Shown piece by piece: positions 33,436 through 45,094 of a stretch of DNA of 64,000 nucleotides (within the stretch, counting starts at the first letter, position 1; each line of letters starts with the position of its first letter). The position numbers and the translations under genes were made by a program. Under the pieces are notes generated by a model. It had not been told where the DNA came from, ran no database searches, and saw only the letters and a program-made list of their open reading frames with translations. Source of the stretch: Chamaecrista fasciculata (lineage: Eukaryota > Streptophyta > Magnoliopsida > Fabales > Fabaceae); NCBI GenBank assembly GCA_003254925.1, contig QANZ01021572.1, forward strand, positions 64,002-128,001, written 5' to 3'.

Positions 33436-36400
33436 ATGAAAGAAGTAAGTGTTGTGGGTGAAGCTTCAAAAGGAGCAACAACAACAACAACAAAACCAAC
33501 AACCATTATGGCTGCTACAACAGACATGCACAATAGTGCTGTGAAGATCTTAAGAGCCAGATCAGCAGATTCCTACAACACTAATAATAACAATCATGGA
33601 AATCACTATGAGCAAGAGCTTGAAAAACCCTCAAAAATAGAAGTGATGGGTTGGTATTTGTATGAGTTTTGCTTCTATTTTGTTCAAACAGTGCTCATTC
33701 CTGTGGTGTTTCCTCTCATTATTAGCCAGCTTCAACAACTTCCTCAAGACCCTGCTATAGATTGGACCAAAAATCACCATGGAATGTCCTGTACCGACAA
33801 AGAATTCACTCTGTAAGTACTTTTTTTTTTTCTCTATATTTTTGTTTTTGGTTGCTGGCTAAATTATATTAACGTACACTTTCTGAATTTTAGAGTGGGT
33901 GGGGATAGAAAATATCTCAAAACTTAACAGACAAATTTATTTCTAGGTTTTCTATGTGAAGTGAACAAACAAAATTGAAAGGTTTTATAAGTATTTTGTG
34001 TTAATGCAATTTCTTTTTTTTTTTTACAGAAATTTAAGAAATTTTATTTGTTATTGTTTTTTAGAGTTATATGTCTCAAAACAATAACAAAAAACAAATT
34101 TACACTTGTTTTGAGACATATAAATTGCATTAACTCAAAACAAGTGAACAAACAAAATTTCTAGGTTTTCTTATTTTTGAGTTATATGTCTCAAAACAAG
34201 TGTAAATTTTTTTTCAATAAAATTATTTTTAGTAAGAGTAGAAGTCTAACTACTTTTTTTTCATTGAATCTGCATTTTGGTCCTTGATTTATATGAATAT
34301 TGTTGTTTTAACCCCTAATTTTCAAAATGTCATTATACTATTAAACTAATTATTTTAAAGATATAAAAAGGAAAATGCTGATATTTATTTAATTATTAAA
34401 CTAATATTTTGGTCCTTGAAGTTTTTTTCTTTTTTGGGTGGCAACTTTATTTAAATTTGAAATCCATGGCGTGACGAACTTTTGCATAGGGTTCCATCAT
34501 TCATGGTTCGCAATCATCAAAAGCAGTGTATAATTTTTTTTTTTCCCTCTTTTAATTTTTTTAAATTTTTTAATTGTTTTTATTGGGCCACTTCTTTCTC
34601 TCTCTTACTTTACTCTCTCTCTCTCTTTCTTTGTTTCTCTCTCCACTCCAAGGTAAAAGATTCCTTTTTCAAGATTAGAATCAGTTAATTCACGCACTTG
34701 CATCGATCTTCTACCACATTTATTGACAACTCTTTCATCCCTACCGTTGATTTGTTTTTTCTTTTTATTCATTTCATCCCTACCGTTGATCTCAATATGA
34801 ACGTTGAGAAACTATATATATATATATCTTCCTAGTTCATGTGTCCTTCTCTCTCTAAAACAAGATTAAAAAAAAATCTAGGGTCAGGCCAAAAAATTTA
34901 ATAATAATAAAATCTAGGGTATTTTTTTTTTATTTTTTAGTTTGAGTGAGTATAATGTTACAAAGAGAAGAGAGATATGCTAAAAAAATCTATAATTTTT
35001 TTGGAAGTGTAAATATATTTATATTATTATATATAATTTTAGAGTTTCTTTAATCTTTTTATCTTTCAGAATTATATATAATAATTTAACGTAATATAAG
35101 TAATTTTTTACTAATATAAATGTCTTTCATCTTTTGTTATTTTTATCGAATTATTTAAATATAAAATGTATTATACTAAATGGTTTTTTAAGATATTATT
35201 TTATAATTTAAAATTTTAAAATAAATCGTACATATTAATTACAAAATCAATACTATATAAAGTCATTACTTCTAAATTATTTTTAAAATTTTAGGCTTCG
35301 GATTTATTTAACCATGTATGTATTTATATTTGTGTTTTAATTATCTGTTTTGTGGGTTAAATTATTGATAGATGTATGAAATGAACCACGTATTTCAAAA
35401 AAACTTATAGTGAGTTTTGGTTCAATTATTGAGCCAGTACTGAGTTTACAGAGGCCATTTATAGGACTGACAACGTGAAAGAAACGGTTCCAATACTACT
35501 TTTTTTACACTAAAACTATTGTTTTCACCCACAATTATCTATCACTAATTTCTCCTAACCTTTTTTTTTGAAAAAAGTTCTTTAAATATTGAAAAGTACA
35601 ACATGTGAAGAGAAAATTATCCATTAATAATATTTAGGTGTGAAAATATTTGCTTACTTTTTTTTTCCATTGTTGTAGTATACAGTGGAGATAACTTACT
35701 ACTAATCAGTTCTTAGATAATTGAAATATATAATTTAGTTTTTAAAAAATTTTAATTGTCAACTACTTAATCTTGAATGATGATTTGGTTCCTGAATTTG
35801 AACTGATTTTATATTGTTTGGTTCCTAAATTTTTATCTTTTTGTTCCTAACTTTGTCTCAGTGACCAAATAGTTGATAATTACAATAAATTAAGGACTTA
35901 ATTGTATATTTTAATTATTTAAAAATTGAATTGTCAATTTAGTGTAAATTTAAAGACGAAATAGTAATTTTTCTCTATGTAGAATAGTATCTTTCTTCTA
36001 TCTTTATTGTGGTTTAGTATAGTGCAAGGGAATGTGCATACATTTGCCGGTTTTTTCGGTTCAATATTTATTTTCTGAGGTTACTTTGTAAGTGGGTTAA
36101 TGAGGAAGAAAAAACAAAAGTTAAATGATTTCTATTAATAAATAAATGGATTAAAAAGCAGAGACAGAGGTCCTTATCTTAAGAAACATGTTATCTAAAT
36201 TTGTCCATATCCAAAAAATAAAAAAGATAAAAAGAAAAACTATGCAACTCTAGGAAGTGTAAAATTGTTTGTCGTATTCGGACCCAAAAGTCAAAACATG
36301 TCATATTTTTAAGACAATAGATTCATTTATTTATTTCCTATAACTATTTTGAATTGCAGATATGTGACATTTAATTATATTTTTTTGCTTCGGATGAATC

Positions 36401-38215
36401 TATTTGAATCTATTTGTAGTTCTTTGTGAATGAAAACAAAACAAAACAAAAAATAAAGTTTCAACTGATGAGTATACTTATGTTGAGTTTTTGTTATTCA
36501 TATCGAGTTTCTTATTACACTCACAACTACTGTTACCTGTTTTCTTAAAAAAGAAAAAAGGACTAAATGGTTTTACAAAGTCCGTTTATAAGGTCAAATA
36601 GTTAATTTAGTCTTTAAATTATTAGGTAAGTTTCATTTTAGTCTTAAAATTATTTTTTATTTTGTTTTGATCTTCAAACTTTCATATTTGTTTCATTTTA
36701 TTGTAATTTTATTTGATTTCTTCAAACTGAAATGAATCATTTATTTATGAAAAGATAAATGTTTCATTCCTATTGTTTAAGTTAGAAAAAGTAGTAGTTG
36801 AAATCAGATGAGATCTCATTATGGGGATCAAATCAGAACAAATGTAAGACTTTGAAGATCTAAATAAAGTTTAAACCCCTTATAAACTACATTTTCAAGG
36901 ATCAATTTGTATGTTTATTATTCATATTATATCATAATTACGTATGTTATTTTGCATGCAATGCAGATATAGCAAGCTCACTGAAAGAACCATAAAAACC
37001 AGTGGCTCAACACTCTCCTCCCTTCACTGGACATCAATCGGCTGGGCCACCGGCCTCGCCATGGCAGCTCCGATCCTCGGCTTCGTCTCCTTCCACCTCG
37101 ACGGCCACTTCCCGGCCCTAATCACGGCTGCAGCCACCGGCGTCGGCGTCTTCTTCTGCCTCCCGGCCGGCTTTTTTCGTGTCACAAAAATCTTCATCCC
37201 TTACATCGCCTTCATCGCCGCGGCGAGCGCGATCGCCACGGCGTCCCACACTCTCCATTTAGGTCACATGATCAGGGCCTATACCCTAGAACCCGTCCTA
37301 AAAAAATCTCAATTTGCAATTCGACAAAACATCTCCACAAGGCTCTCTCTCTACGCCACGGCGGCCGGGTCCTTCGGCTCGGCCGTGATCTCGGCTTTTA
37401 CCTATCACATGCTCCGTGAGCCCAAGGACCATGAGTTCATAAGCCTATGGGTTGTTTCCATCTTCAGTGGCTTAAAATGGCTTGTGGGTGTAATCCATGT
37501 GGTTACAGCAACAAACAGAACATCATCTTCTATCTCATTCTCTTCAAAGTTTCATCCTTTTTCGATTTTCAAGTACCCCCATGCAATCGGAGCTGTGGCT
37601 AGTGTGTTCTTAGCTTCATTCACTTCAATGTGTATCTTCATTTCAGGAGTCCTCTTCATTGTGGGACAACTTTGCATTAAGCCAATCCATCTTTTGTTCT
37701 TTTGGTTAATGTATTTCTGTTTTCCTCTGTTTTCTCTGCCTCTCTTGCAACCCCTTCAGCAAATCATCAAGGCCAATTCAGTGAAAATGCTCATTCTGGG
37801 GTTCCTTCTATCCATTCTCTCTTCGGGTTTCGGGTTTTATTTCTCGGATACCCATTGGAAATGGAGGCATTTGATGGTTTTTGGAGCAATTCAGGGTACT
37901 TCTAATGGGGTTTTGCATGCTTTTGGAAGGACTTTGGTGTTGGATTGTGCCCCATCTGGGAAAGAAGGTGCGTTTTCTATCTGGTTTGCTTGGATTCGGG
38001 CGGTCGGGTTGTGCGCCGGGTTCGCGGTCGGGTCGGGGATGCCGGGTCGGATCCGGTCGTCTTTCGGGGCCTCGTTTTGCACTGCATTGGCTGGGATTGT
38101 GGTGCTGATATTTGGGAATGTTAGTGATGTTGGAGGGGCTGAAGCAGCAGGGCTTGTGGTTGATGATAGTGAGAGAGAATCATCACCTGTTGCAAAAGAA
38201 GCAATGCATGTTTGA
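33436..38215 (+). CDS. Multi-pass membrane protein, MFS/Atg22-like, two exons
   Basis: Exon 1 is 33436-33812 and exon 2 is 36967-38215, joined across a 3154-bp intron with a gtaagt donor and atgcag acceptor. The junction splits a Leu codon and keeps the frame (EFTL-YSKL). The product is 541 residues. Residues 1-65 are a low-complexity Thr/Asn-rich cytosolic-looking tail. MGWYLYEFCFYF at 71-82 starts the first membrane segment, and about ten further hydrophobic segments follow, with a charged, Glu/Ser-rich C-terminus. The GWYLYEF start resembles the GWYLYDF start of Atg22/UMF1 family major-facilitator proteins, so a transporter-like role is inferred, with no substrate assigned. All segments and both ends are open, so the gene looks intact. 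Exon 2 is locally very GC-rich (37020-37400 and 38000-38100), unlike its surroundings. Confidence 0.8.
34000..34220. repeat. Shuffled inverted/direct repeat in intron 1
   Basis: 'gagttatatgtctcaaaaca' occurs at about 34064 and 34179, and its complement (ttgttttgagacatataaa) lies between them at about 34107. Pieces of 'gtgttaatgcaatttc', 'acaagtgaacaaacaaaatt' and 'ctaggtttt' are likewise duplicated. This looks like a local rearrangement inside the intron. Confidence 0.65.
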
Positions 38216-38580
38216 ATGATTATGATGAACAACAATGATGAATTTGATGATATTCTTTGCAAAATGATGATGATGATGATGGGTTCATGTGTGAGTGTAG
38301 TGTAGGAGAATTAATTATGATGATTAAGGTTTTTCTTTTCTTTTTTTTTTTCTGGTTTATGATTGATTTTAAGATTATATGTGTAATTTGGGTGATGATG
38401 ATGATGATGCTATGCATAATGCATGTGCTAGCTTCTTCGTGTATTTTGAGGATTGGTTTTGTGTCTTCTTGTGTAAACTGGTCAGAACTAATTGTTGTCT
38501 CTGTTTATACTTTCTGTTTACACATTATTATTAATCATCTCACTATTATATTCGATCATGCTAAAGACTACTGCAGGTGA
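38216..38580 (+). other. 3' untranslated region of the membrane-protein gene (inferred)
   Basis: After the TGA at 38213-38215 comes a GAT-trinucleotide-rich stretch (38219-38283, 38391-38410), then T-rich DNA suited to a 3' UTR. No polyadenylation signal stands out, so the end is a guess. Confidence 0.35.
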
Positions 38581-39080
38581 AAGATTTTTGTTTCACTTTA
38601 GATTATGCTTGTTACTAGTAGTTATGTTACTATTCTTGTATGAGGTGTTATGATTAAATTAGTCCTAGATGTATATCTTACTTTTTATTGATCTAATATG
38701 TTTTAAAAATTTTATATTGGTCTTAAATATAATCATTTTCTTTTTCAAATCTTACTACTATTACAATTTTTCTTGTTTTTTTTATGAATACTTTTCTTTT
38801 GTCAAATGTTGATGTTGATGTGCTATTTTTTCTATTAGACTTATTTTTATTATTCATATTGACTTGATCTCTTTTATTTTTAATCTTCGTTTCTCTCTTT
38901 CTCTAAAATTTTTTATACTCTCACTTCCTCTATCTCTTTACAAGGGAACCTGATCCTTTACATTCCTGCAGTTCTCTGAATTTGAATTTTCCTTACAAAT
39001 TTTATCAAAATGCAGCGTTTCATTAAATCCTTTGCCACATGTCAAGATCCTAATGAAGATAATGGAATCGGGCGGTTGAA
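38581..39080. other. Intergenic DNA, no feature seen
   Basis: AT-rich sequence between the membrane-protein gene and the hAT insertion. I see no gene or repeat of note. Confidence 0.6.
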
Positions 39081-39088
39081 ATTTCTCC

Positions 39089-42000
39089 TAGGGGTGAGCA
39101 TCGGGCGGGTGAGCGGGTTGAGATATTAGTCAACGGGTTGGAAATTTGTCACCCGAAACCAACCGTCAACCCATCGAACTTGAATTAATCGGGTTAATTC
39201 GGGTTCGGGCAGGTTTTTCAACTGTTCTTTTTTTTGAAAAGCAGCTTATTAAAAAATTATAAAAAAGCTAGTAATGTGATTTTTTTTTAGCAAAATATTA
39301 TCAGATTAAAGTGCTAGACAACTTAAAACAAACAAGTAATTAAAAAAATCATAAATAAAATATAAATAAAGGTTGCTCGATCATTCCAGTGAACATCAAA
39401 TTCAGTTTACTACAATTATATCAATAGATTATAGATGATTCATCAAAGTTGAATAAATAAGAACTGAAAATGAATCAGTCCATTAATATTGTGCTCAGTT
39501 TACTGCAATTACATCAATAGATTATAGATGATTCAAACTTCATATGTAGTAGATAGTTCAATTTAAAATGTGCTTGCTGAAGATGAGAGTGAACACTGAG
39601 GCTGAGCACCCAAGGGCTAGAGCAGAGTAGAAGCCACGTTTCTGTCAAGTTTCTGTCAAAGATCAAGTAATTAGTGATTTAGTGTTAAGCATTTAATTTC
39701 ACAACTAAGAAAAGAGAGTACCTAAATATATTATAGCATGCAAAGTGTCTCCATTAATAAATTATCAAATTGATCAAACAAATAATACCTACCTTAACAA
39801 GGAACCAGTATGGCAGTGTTTATCCAAGCATAAACATAAACATCCCATAATTTTGACAAGATCTCTTTCTTCTCATGAGAAACCTTCTATTAATGTAAGC
39901 CACTTCAAGGCCTGAAATATTTGTTTAAATGAAAAGGTTATTGATTGAGTAATCAATCATATTATGGTAATAAGTATTATAACATACAACTTGAGGAAAG
40001 TTCTAAAAGATGATATTTCTTTCTAACATACAACACCACCAATGGATCTTGTGTTGGCTGAGCATCTTTTATGCTTATATATAGGTGCAGTAACAGCAAC
40101 AAGGAGAAACAATTAGCCACATTCTTCCTTCCATTTAGCAAAAATATATCCTGACCATATAGAAATTAAACAATAATTTATGGGAGGTTAAAATTATCAA
40201 AAGAAAAAGAAAAATTATAAAAATAGCCTTTCTCTAAATATAAAAACTAAAAAGTGTTTACCTTTGTAGACACTTATATTTTGAGATAGCCAACAATAAT
40301 GCCTTGAAGTTGTACTCATAAAACAACATTTCAAATTGAGTTGAAGTACCAAATACCAAAACATAGGCACCTTCAATTACAATGCTAGATATCTAAATCC
40401 TTAGTCATCTCAAAATAAATGACAATAGCTCCAAAAAGATTTAATATTGACATTGTCATCTTCAAAAACCTAAAGATGAGATAGAAACAAAATAAGGCTT
40501 CATCATCAAGTCAAATAAAGTTATCTAGTTTATAATTCACAAGAGATAAGAGACACACCATAACTTCCATATACAGACCTAATCAACAGCCATAGGCTGC
40601 TGATTTTGAAGTTCGTGTTTAGCACCACTAAGCTCTGAAAATTAATTAGAAAACATGCAAATACATAATATGATTTTAGCACTTTTGATAAGATAAAAAA
40701 AACATAGCATATACTAATTAATTTACCTGTCTCTATTTTTTCACATTCCTTAAATTCTTCAAGCTCAGGAACATCAAAATCAAATATTGTAGGTCTCAGC
40801 CAATTTTGAGCACAAATTAAAGCTTCAGTCATTTTAGGAGAAAGTGATGACCTAAACACATCCAACACACGACCACTTGTGCTAAAGGCTGATTCAGAAG
40901 CTACTGTTGACACAGGCACAGCTAATACATCCCGAGCAATTAGAGAAAGTATTTGAAACCTAGAATTATTATGTTTCCACCAATCTAAAACATCAAAAGT
41001 GTCACCACCATCAACAATAGCCTCAACCAAATACCTTTCCACTTCATTCTTTGCTTCAATAGAATCTTTCTCTCTTAAATGTGATTTAAAAGCTGCTTCT
41101 CTAGCTTTTTGAGCTGGCTTTTCCCTTGTAGCATTATGTTCAGCACTTCCCATAACCTTTGAAGATTGACCCTCAACATTTGATGTATTTTTAGGCTGAT
41201 ACATTTGAGAGTATCATTTATATATCTTTTGTAAATCAGCCTTGACCTTAGAAATCATGTCAAAAGATTCAACAACACCATGAATATCATCAAATGACCA
41301 CTTCAAGTATTCAAGTTTGTACCAAGGGTCAAGAACATTAGCAACAAACAACAAAGGATTCATGTTATCCACCTTCCCCCAATACTTGTCAAACTTTTTT
41401 TTCATTTCAATTGTCATCCCACTCAACAAAGGATCATCACTTGAAACATGCTTCAATATCTCAGATTGAACTAAAGCAAGTTGAGGAAATGCCAATTTTG
41501 AAGTAACATACAAGGAACCCGACAACTCTAAAGTCACATCATAAAAATTTTTCAGAAATTGTGTTAAAGCCCTTGCATTTCTCCAATCAAGTTTAGTAGG
41601 GGGACCAATGGTATTTGCATCAAAATAATTTATATAACTAGAGTCATCATGCTCTAGCCTTTCAAAAGCAACTTGAAACTTTTGGGAAGCTTCTAACATT
41701 AAGTTGAGTTCCACCTAGTTGAGACATCTAAACAAACAAGACTTTGAGATGCGATTTGAGCTCGTTCAACACAAGATTTAAACTTGGCAAGTTTAGAGGG
41801 AGAAGATCTAACAAATCTTACTACATTACGAATAGAAGCAATTGATGACTTCACATCTTCCAAACCATCTTTAACTACCAAGTTCAAAATATGTGCACAA
41901 CATCTAACATGCAAAAGCTCACCATCCAATACAAAATTACTTGAACTATTCATTCTTCTCTTCAAGCATGCTATGACATGATCATTAGAGGCAGCATTAT

Positions 42001-44087
42001 CTACCGTTACAGTAAAAAATCTTTCAAGCCCCCATTCATTCAAGCAATCCTCAACCTGCTTTCCAATAGTTTCCCCTTTATGATTCGGAACGAGACTAAA
42101 ATTCATAATTCTCTTTTGAAGTTTCCAATCATTATCCACAAAATGTGCAGTAAGTGTCAAATAACTCAGATTTTGAATAGAAGTCCAACAGTCCGTAGTA
42201 AGACACACCCTAGCACAATTAGAATGAAGATATGTTCTTAACTTCAATTTCTTATCCAAAAAAAGTTGATGACAATCCCTAGCCATAGTGAAACAAGAAG
42301 GAGCATGAAATAATGGCTGCAACCTACTTAATAGATATCTAAACCCATAACCATCAAAAACTTTAAATGGTTGCTCATCAACAATAATAAAAATTGCTAA
42401 AGCTTTTCGACATTCTTCCATATCAAAAACTTGAGGAGCCTTAATCATATTATTCCCCCCACCATATTTTTGAGGTTCAAACCCAATCACTTGTTGCTTA
42501 CCATCTTTCAATGCATATGGATTGTTTTGACATCTAGACAAATGATGAATTAAATTAGAAGTTTCTTGTGTTTTAGGATTACACATATACCTCTGACCAC
42601 AATGTTTACACTCGGCTGTAGGATCAGATAGTCCATCCTCCTCTACTTTAATGAAGTGATCCCATGCCATTGAATGCTTTTGATTTCCATGAGCCGGTGG
42701 TTTTCTATTTTTTCGTTTGGCACCTACTTCTTTCTCAACATTTTCTACAGCTTCCATTGTAATTGTTGGTGCTTGAGTTTGTTCTAGGGGATCTTCAGCC
42801 ATCACACTATGGCTTAAAAAATACACAAATAAGGAAAACATAAAAAAAAATATGAGCAAATAAAGATAAAAACAGATTTAATCATTTCTATTTTTCCTTT
42901 AAACTAAAAGTTACAGAAAGAAAAAGTAAAACTTTCATATATTTAAGGACTAAAAAGTATAAAGTAAAATAAGAGAGTTAAATGACACATGAGTATTTTG
43001 ACAAAGCAGTAAATAAATGTAAAGTCAAATACTTGAAATAGCAAATATTATTACACAACAGTTAGCATGTGCTAGGCCTAGCAACAAAACACTCCATATT
43101 CTTCTTCTTCCTCCATTCCAACAATGCCATGTTTTTTTTTCCTATTTTTACTGTACTTTTTCTCTGATAGTTTATGACAATATGCAGTACAAATCCACCA
43201 CCAACATGCAGTACAAATCCACCACCAACACAACAAAGCATAAAAAATATATAAACAGGAGGCATCAATGACAACATTGAGGCTTGAACAAGGAGAAAAT
43301 AAACACAAACATAACAAAATAGAACAATGAACTCATACGGCCAAAAAGAAAAATCATAAAAATACATAAACACACTACCCTCAAAATCAAAAAGATCAAA
43401 CTTCAAAGTATGCAGAGAAAAAAAATCTATATATACAATAGTTCAAAATTTTCAACTTACCTAAGTGAAGAATGAAGATTGGAGAAGAATATGGAGAGGA
43501 GAAGTAGAAAATGACAGAAATCTCGCTGTGTTGTTGCGTCTCCGTGCTACATTGTCGAAGTCTCGCCGTGTCGTTTTATCCCTGCATTCTTGAGGGCTAT
43601 TTAGGGTATGTGATTTTGTGTTGTGAAGTTGTAAGTGAGAGATTGAGAATCATGACTTGTGAGTTGTGAGATGAAGATTTGGGCATTTAGGGTTATGTTA
43701 TGAGAGAAGGAGAGAATGAGTGTTGGAATGGAATATGATTTTGTCTCTACTCTCTTGCCTTGTTTAAATAAATAAAAAAAGTACTAATGTAAATTGTGAA
43801 AAGATAAGACAAGACATAAAGGCATAGACTATGAGAGTACCAACTTCACATTTTTCAATCAAAAATTTGGACGGCAACTCTTTTAAAATTCAAATTTTCG
43901 TGACTTTTAATTTTATTCGGGTCGGGTCGGGTTCATGCGGGTATTTTCGGGTCAAACCGATGACCCGATCAGACCGACTTTTTTCTGATTTTCTGGACCG
44001 ACTCTACCCGATTGCACTAAACCGAACCGACCGAACCCGATATTTTTGGTCAGGTTGATCAAGTTGGCCCGATTTTGCTCACCCCTA
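39089..44087 (-). mobile_element. Complete hAT transposon, 4999 bp, with 8-bp target duplication
   Basis: The ends are taggggtgagcatcgggc (left) and the complement of taggggtgagcaaaatcggg (right), sharing the first 12 bases, as in Ac/Tip100-like hAT elements. The flanks are a perfect direct repeat atttctcc at 39081-39088 and 44088-44095. Both subterminal zones are rich in cgggt/acccg motifs (39095-39220 and 43915-44070), the kind of site bound by hAT transposases. One transposase gene fills the centre on the minus strand. Perfect duplication and clean ends point to fairly recent movement, although the transposase is now broken. Confidence 0.93.
40579..42802 (-). pseudogene. hAT transposase with BED zinc finger, frameshifted
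   Basis: Cut-and-paste transposase of the hAT superfamily. I start it at the Met at 42802 (MAEDPLEQ). A BED finger follows: W47, C65, C68, H86/H87 and C91. The DDE core shows TTDCWTS, then TVDNAASND and CCAHILNLVV. The C-terminal dimerisation domain has WWKHN, VASESAFSTSGRV and QNWLR. A frameshift lies at about 41700, just after TRWNST, where bases are missing relative to the family. An in-frame TGA (41214-41216) follows KIYK. A 92-bp intron (40726-40635; gtaaat donor, tttcag acceptor) joins to a last exon of 18 residues ending at TAG 40579. An upstream gtaagt donor at 43460 and an acceptor near 42808 suggest a 5'-UTR intron. Non-functional as assembled. Confidence 0.85.
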
Positions 44088-44095
44088 ATTTCTCC

Positions 44096-44769
44096 AAACA
44101 CAGAGAACTCTAGAGGATCCCAATTCAGAGGATCCAATTTTCTTTAGAAGTTGTTATAGCCATGGTCACAATCATGTCATCATCTTATTTTGATCTCTCT
44201 TTCTTGCATTTTTTTCTTCTTCCTTTTTCTCTCCTCCATGCAATTTTTTCTCCCTCTTCTTTATAAATATTTATTTTTAAGTATAAATATTTTGATTATT
44301 TTCAGTCAAACAAATAAAAAGAAATTAAAGATATGAAGAGTCAAATTTGACTAAATTTAACACATTTGTCCAATTGACATGTTTGAAGGAATCAATGTTG
44401 AACTTATCGGATCCCTAGTTACCCCCCAACCTAGAGTAGCTAAATGGGGAAGTAAAATTAAGCCGTGTTCATATTATTATCATGATTTCTACCTTAAAAT
44501 AAGTCAACCTTTTGTTTAGGGATGTTGGTTGGACGGTTTCGATGATCTTGAACGAATTTTTTAATTGAATCGTTTATATCGATTTGAAGTAATTCTTAAT
44601 TAAACAGTTAAAATTAATTTGCTTAACCAAACCAATAAAATAGCGGTTTTGGCGGTTCGGTAGAGCGGTTTAAAAGTTTATTTTTTATTAATCAATAATA
44701 AAATTAAAAAGAAAAAAAATATTTACAAATAGTGGATTCATCGTGGGAAGAATGTTTTGTGGCTAGACA
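44096..44769. other. Intergenic DNA with possible hAT-like debris
   Basis: No gene. About 44518-44680 ('agggatgttggttggacggt', later cggttttggcggttcgg) resembles the subterminal sequence of hAT elements, possibly a decayed second element. Confidence 0.35.
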
Positions 44770-45012
44770 TTGTCTTTCACAAATCTAACAATTTCACTTG
44801 ACAATGGTTCAATAAGTGGTAACAAGAGGAGCTCATCTTATGAATATGTTGGTAGTAGTGATCCCATAACAATTTCACATGACAATGGTTCATCAATCAG
44901 TAACAAGTGGAGTTCATCTGATGAATATTCTAGTGGTAGTGATCCGTTAACATTTGATGAAGGCGATACAAAAGAAAATCCATCTAGGAATTGGATAAAG
45001 CAGGAGGGTTGA
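44770..45012 (+). CDS. Small Ser-rich open frame with internal duplication, unrecognised
   Basis: An 80-codon frame whose product repeats itself: SLDNGSISGNKRSSSYEY, then SHDNGSSISNKWSSSDEY, each followed by SSDP or SGSDP. The DNA repeat has a period of about 93-96 bp, a multiple of three or nearly so. The C-terminus is acidic, then Lys-rich. I do not recognise it. It could be the N-terminal piece of a transposon protein or an exon of a lost gene. No promoter or splice partner is evident. Confidence 0.25.
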   Translation: MSFTNLTISLDNGSISGNKRSSSYEYVGSSDPITISHDNGSSISNKWSSSDEYSSGSDPLTFDEGDTKENPSRNWIKQEG

Positions 45013-45094
45013 GTGGCATCTTGTTTGTTTTTATCATCATTTCAAATTTCATTTTTGGATATTTCTTTCTATTTAGTAGTTGTTTGTTTGTTTA

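Noticed and set aside
37891..38262. Minus-strand 123-codon frame
   Set aside because: It is the antisense shadow of the GC-rich end of the membrane-protein exon.
43062..43406. Minus-strand frames upstream of the transposase
   Set aside because: They fall in the leader/intron zone of the hAT element, overlap each other in different frames, and show no domain.
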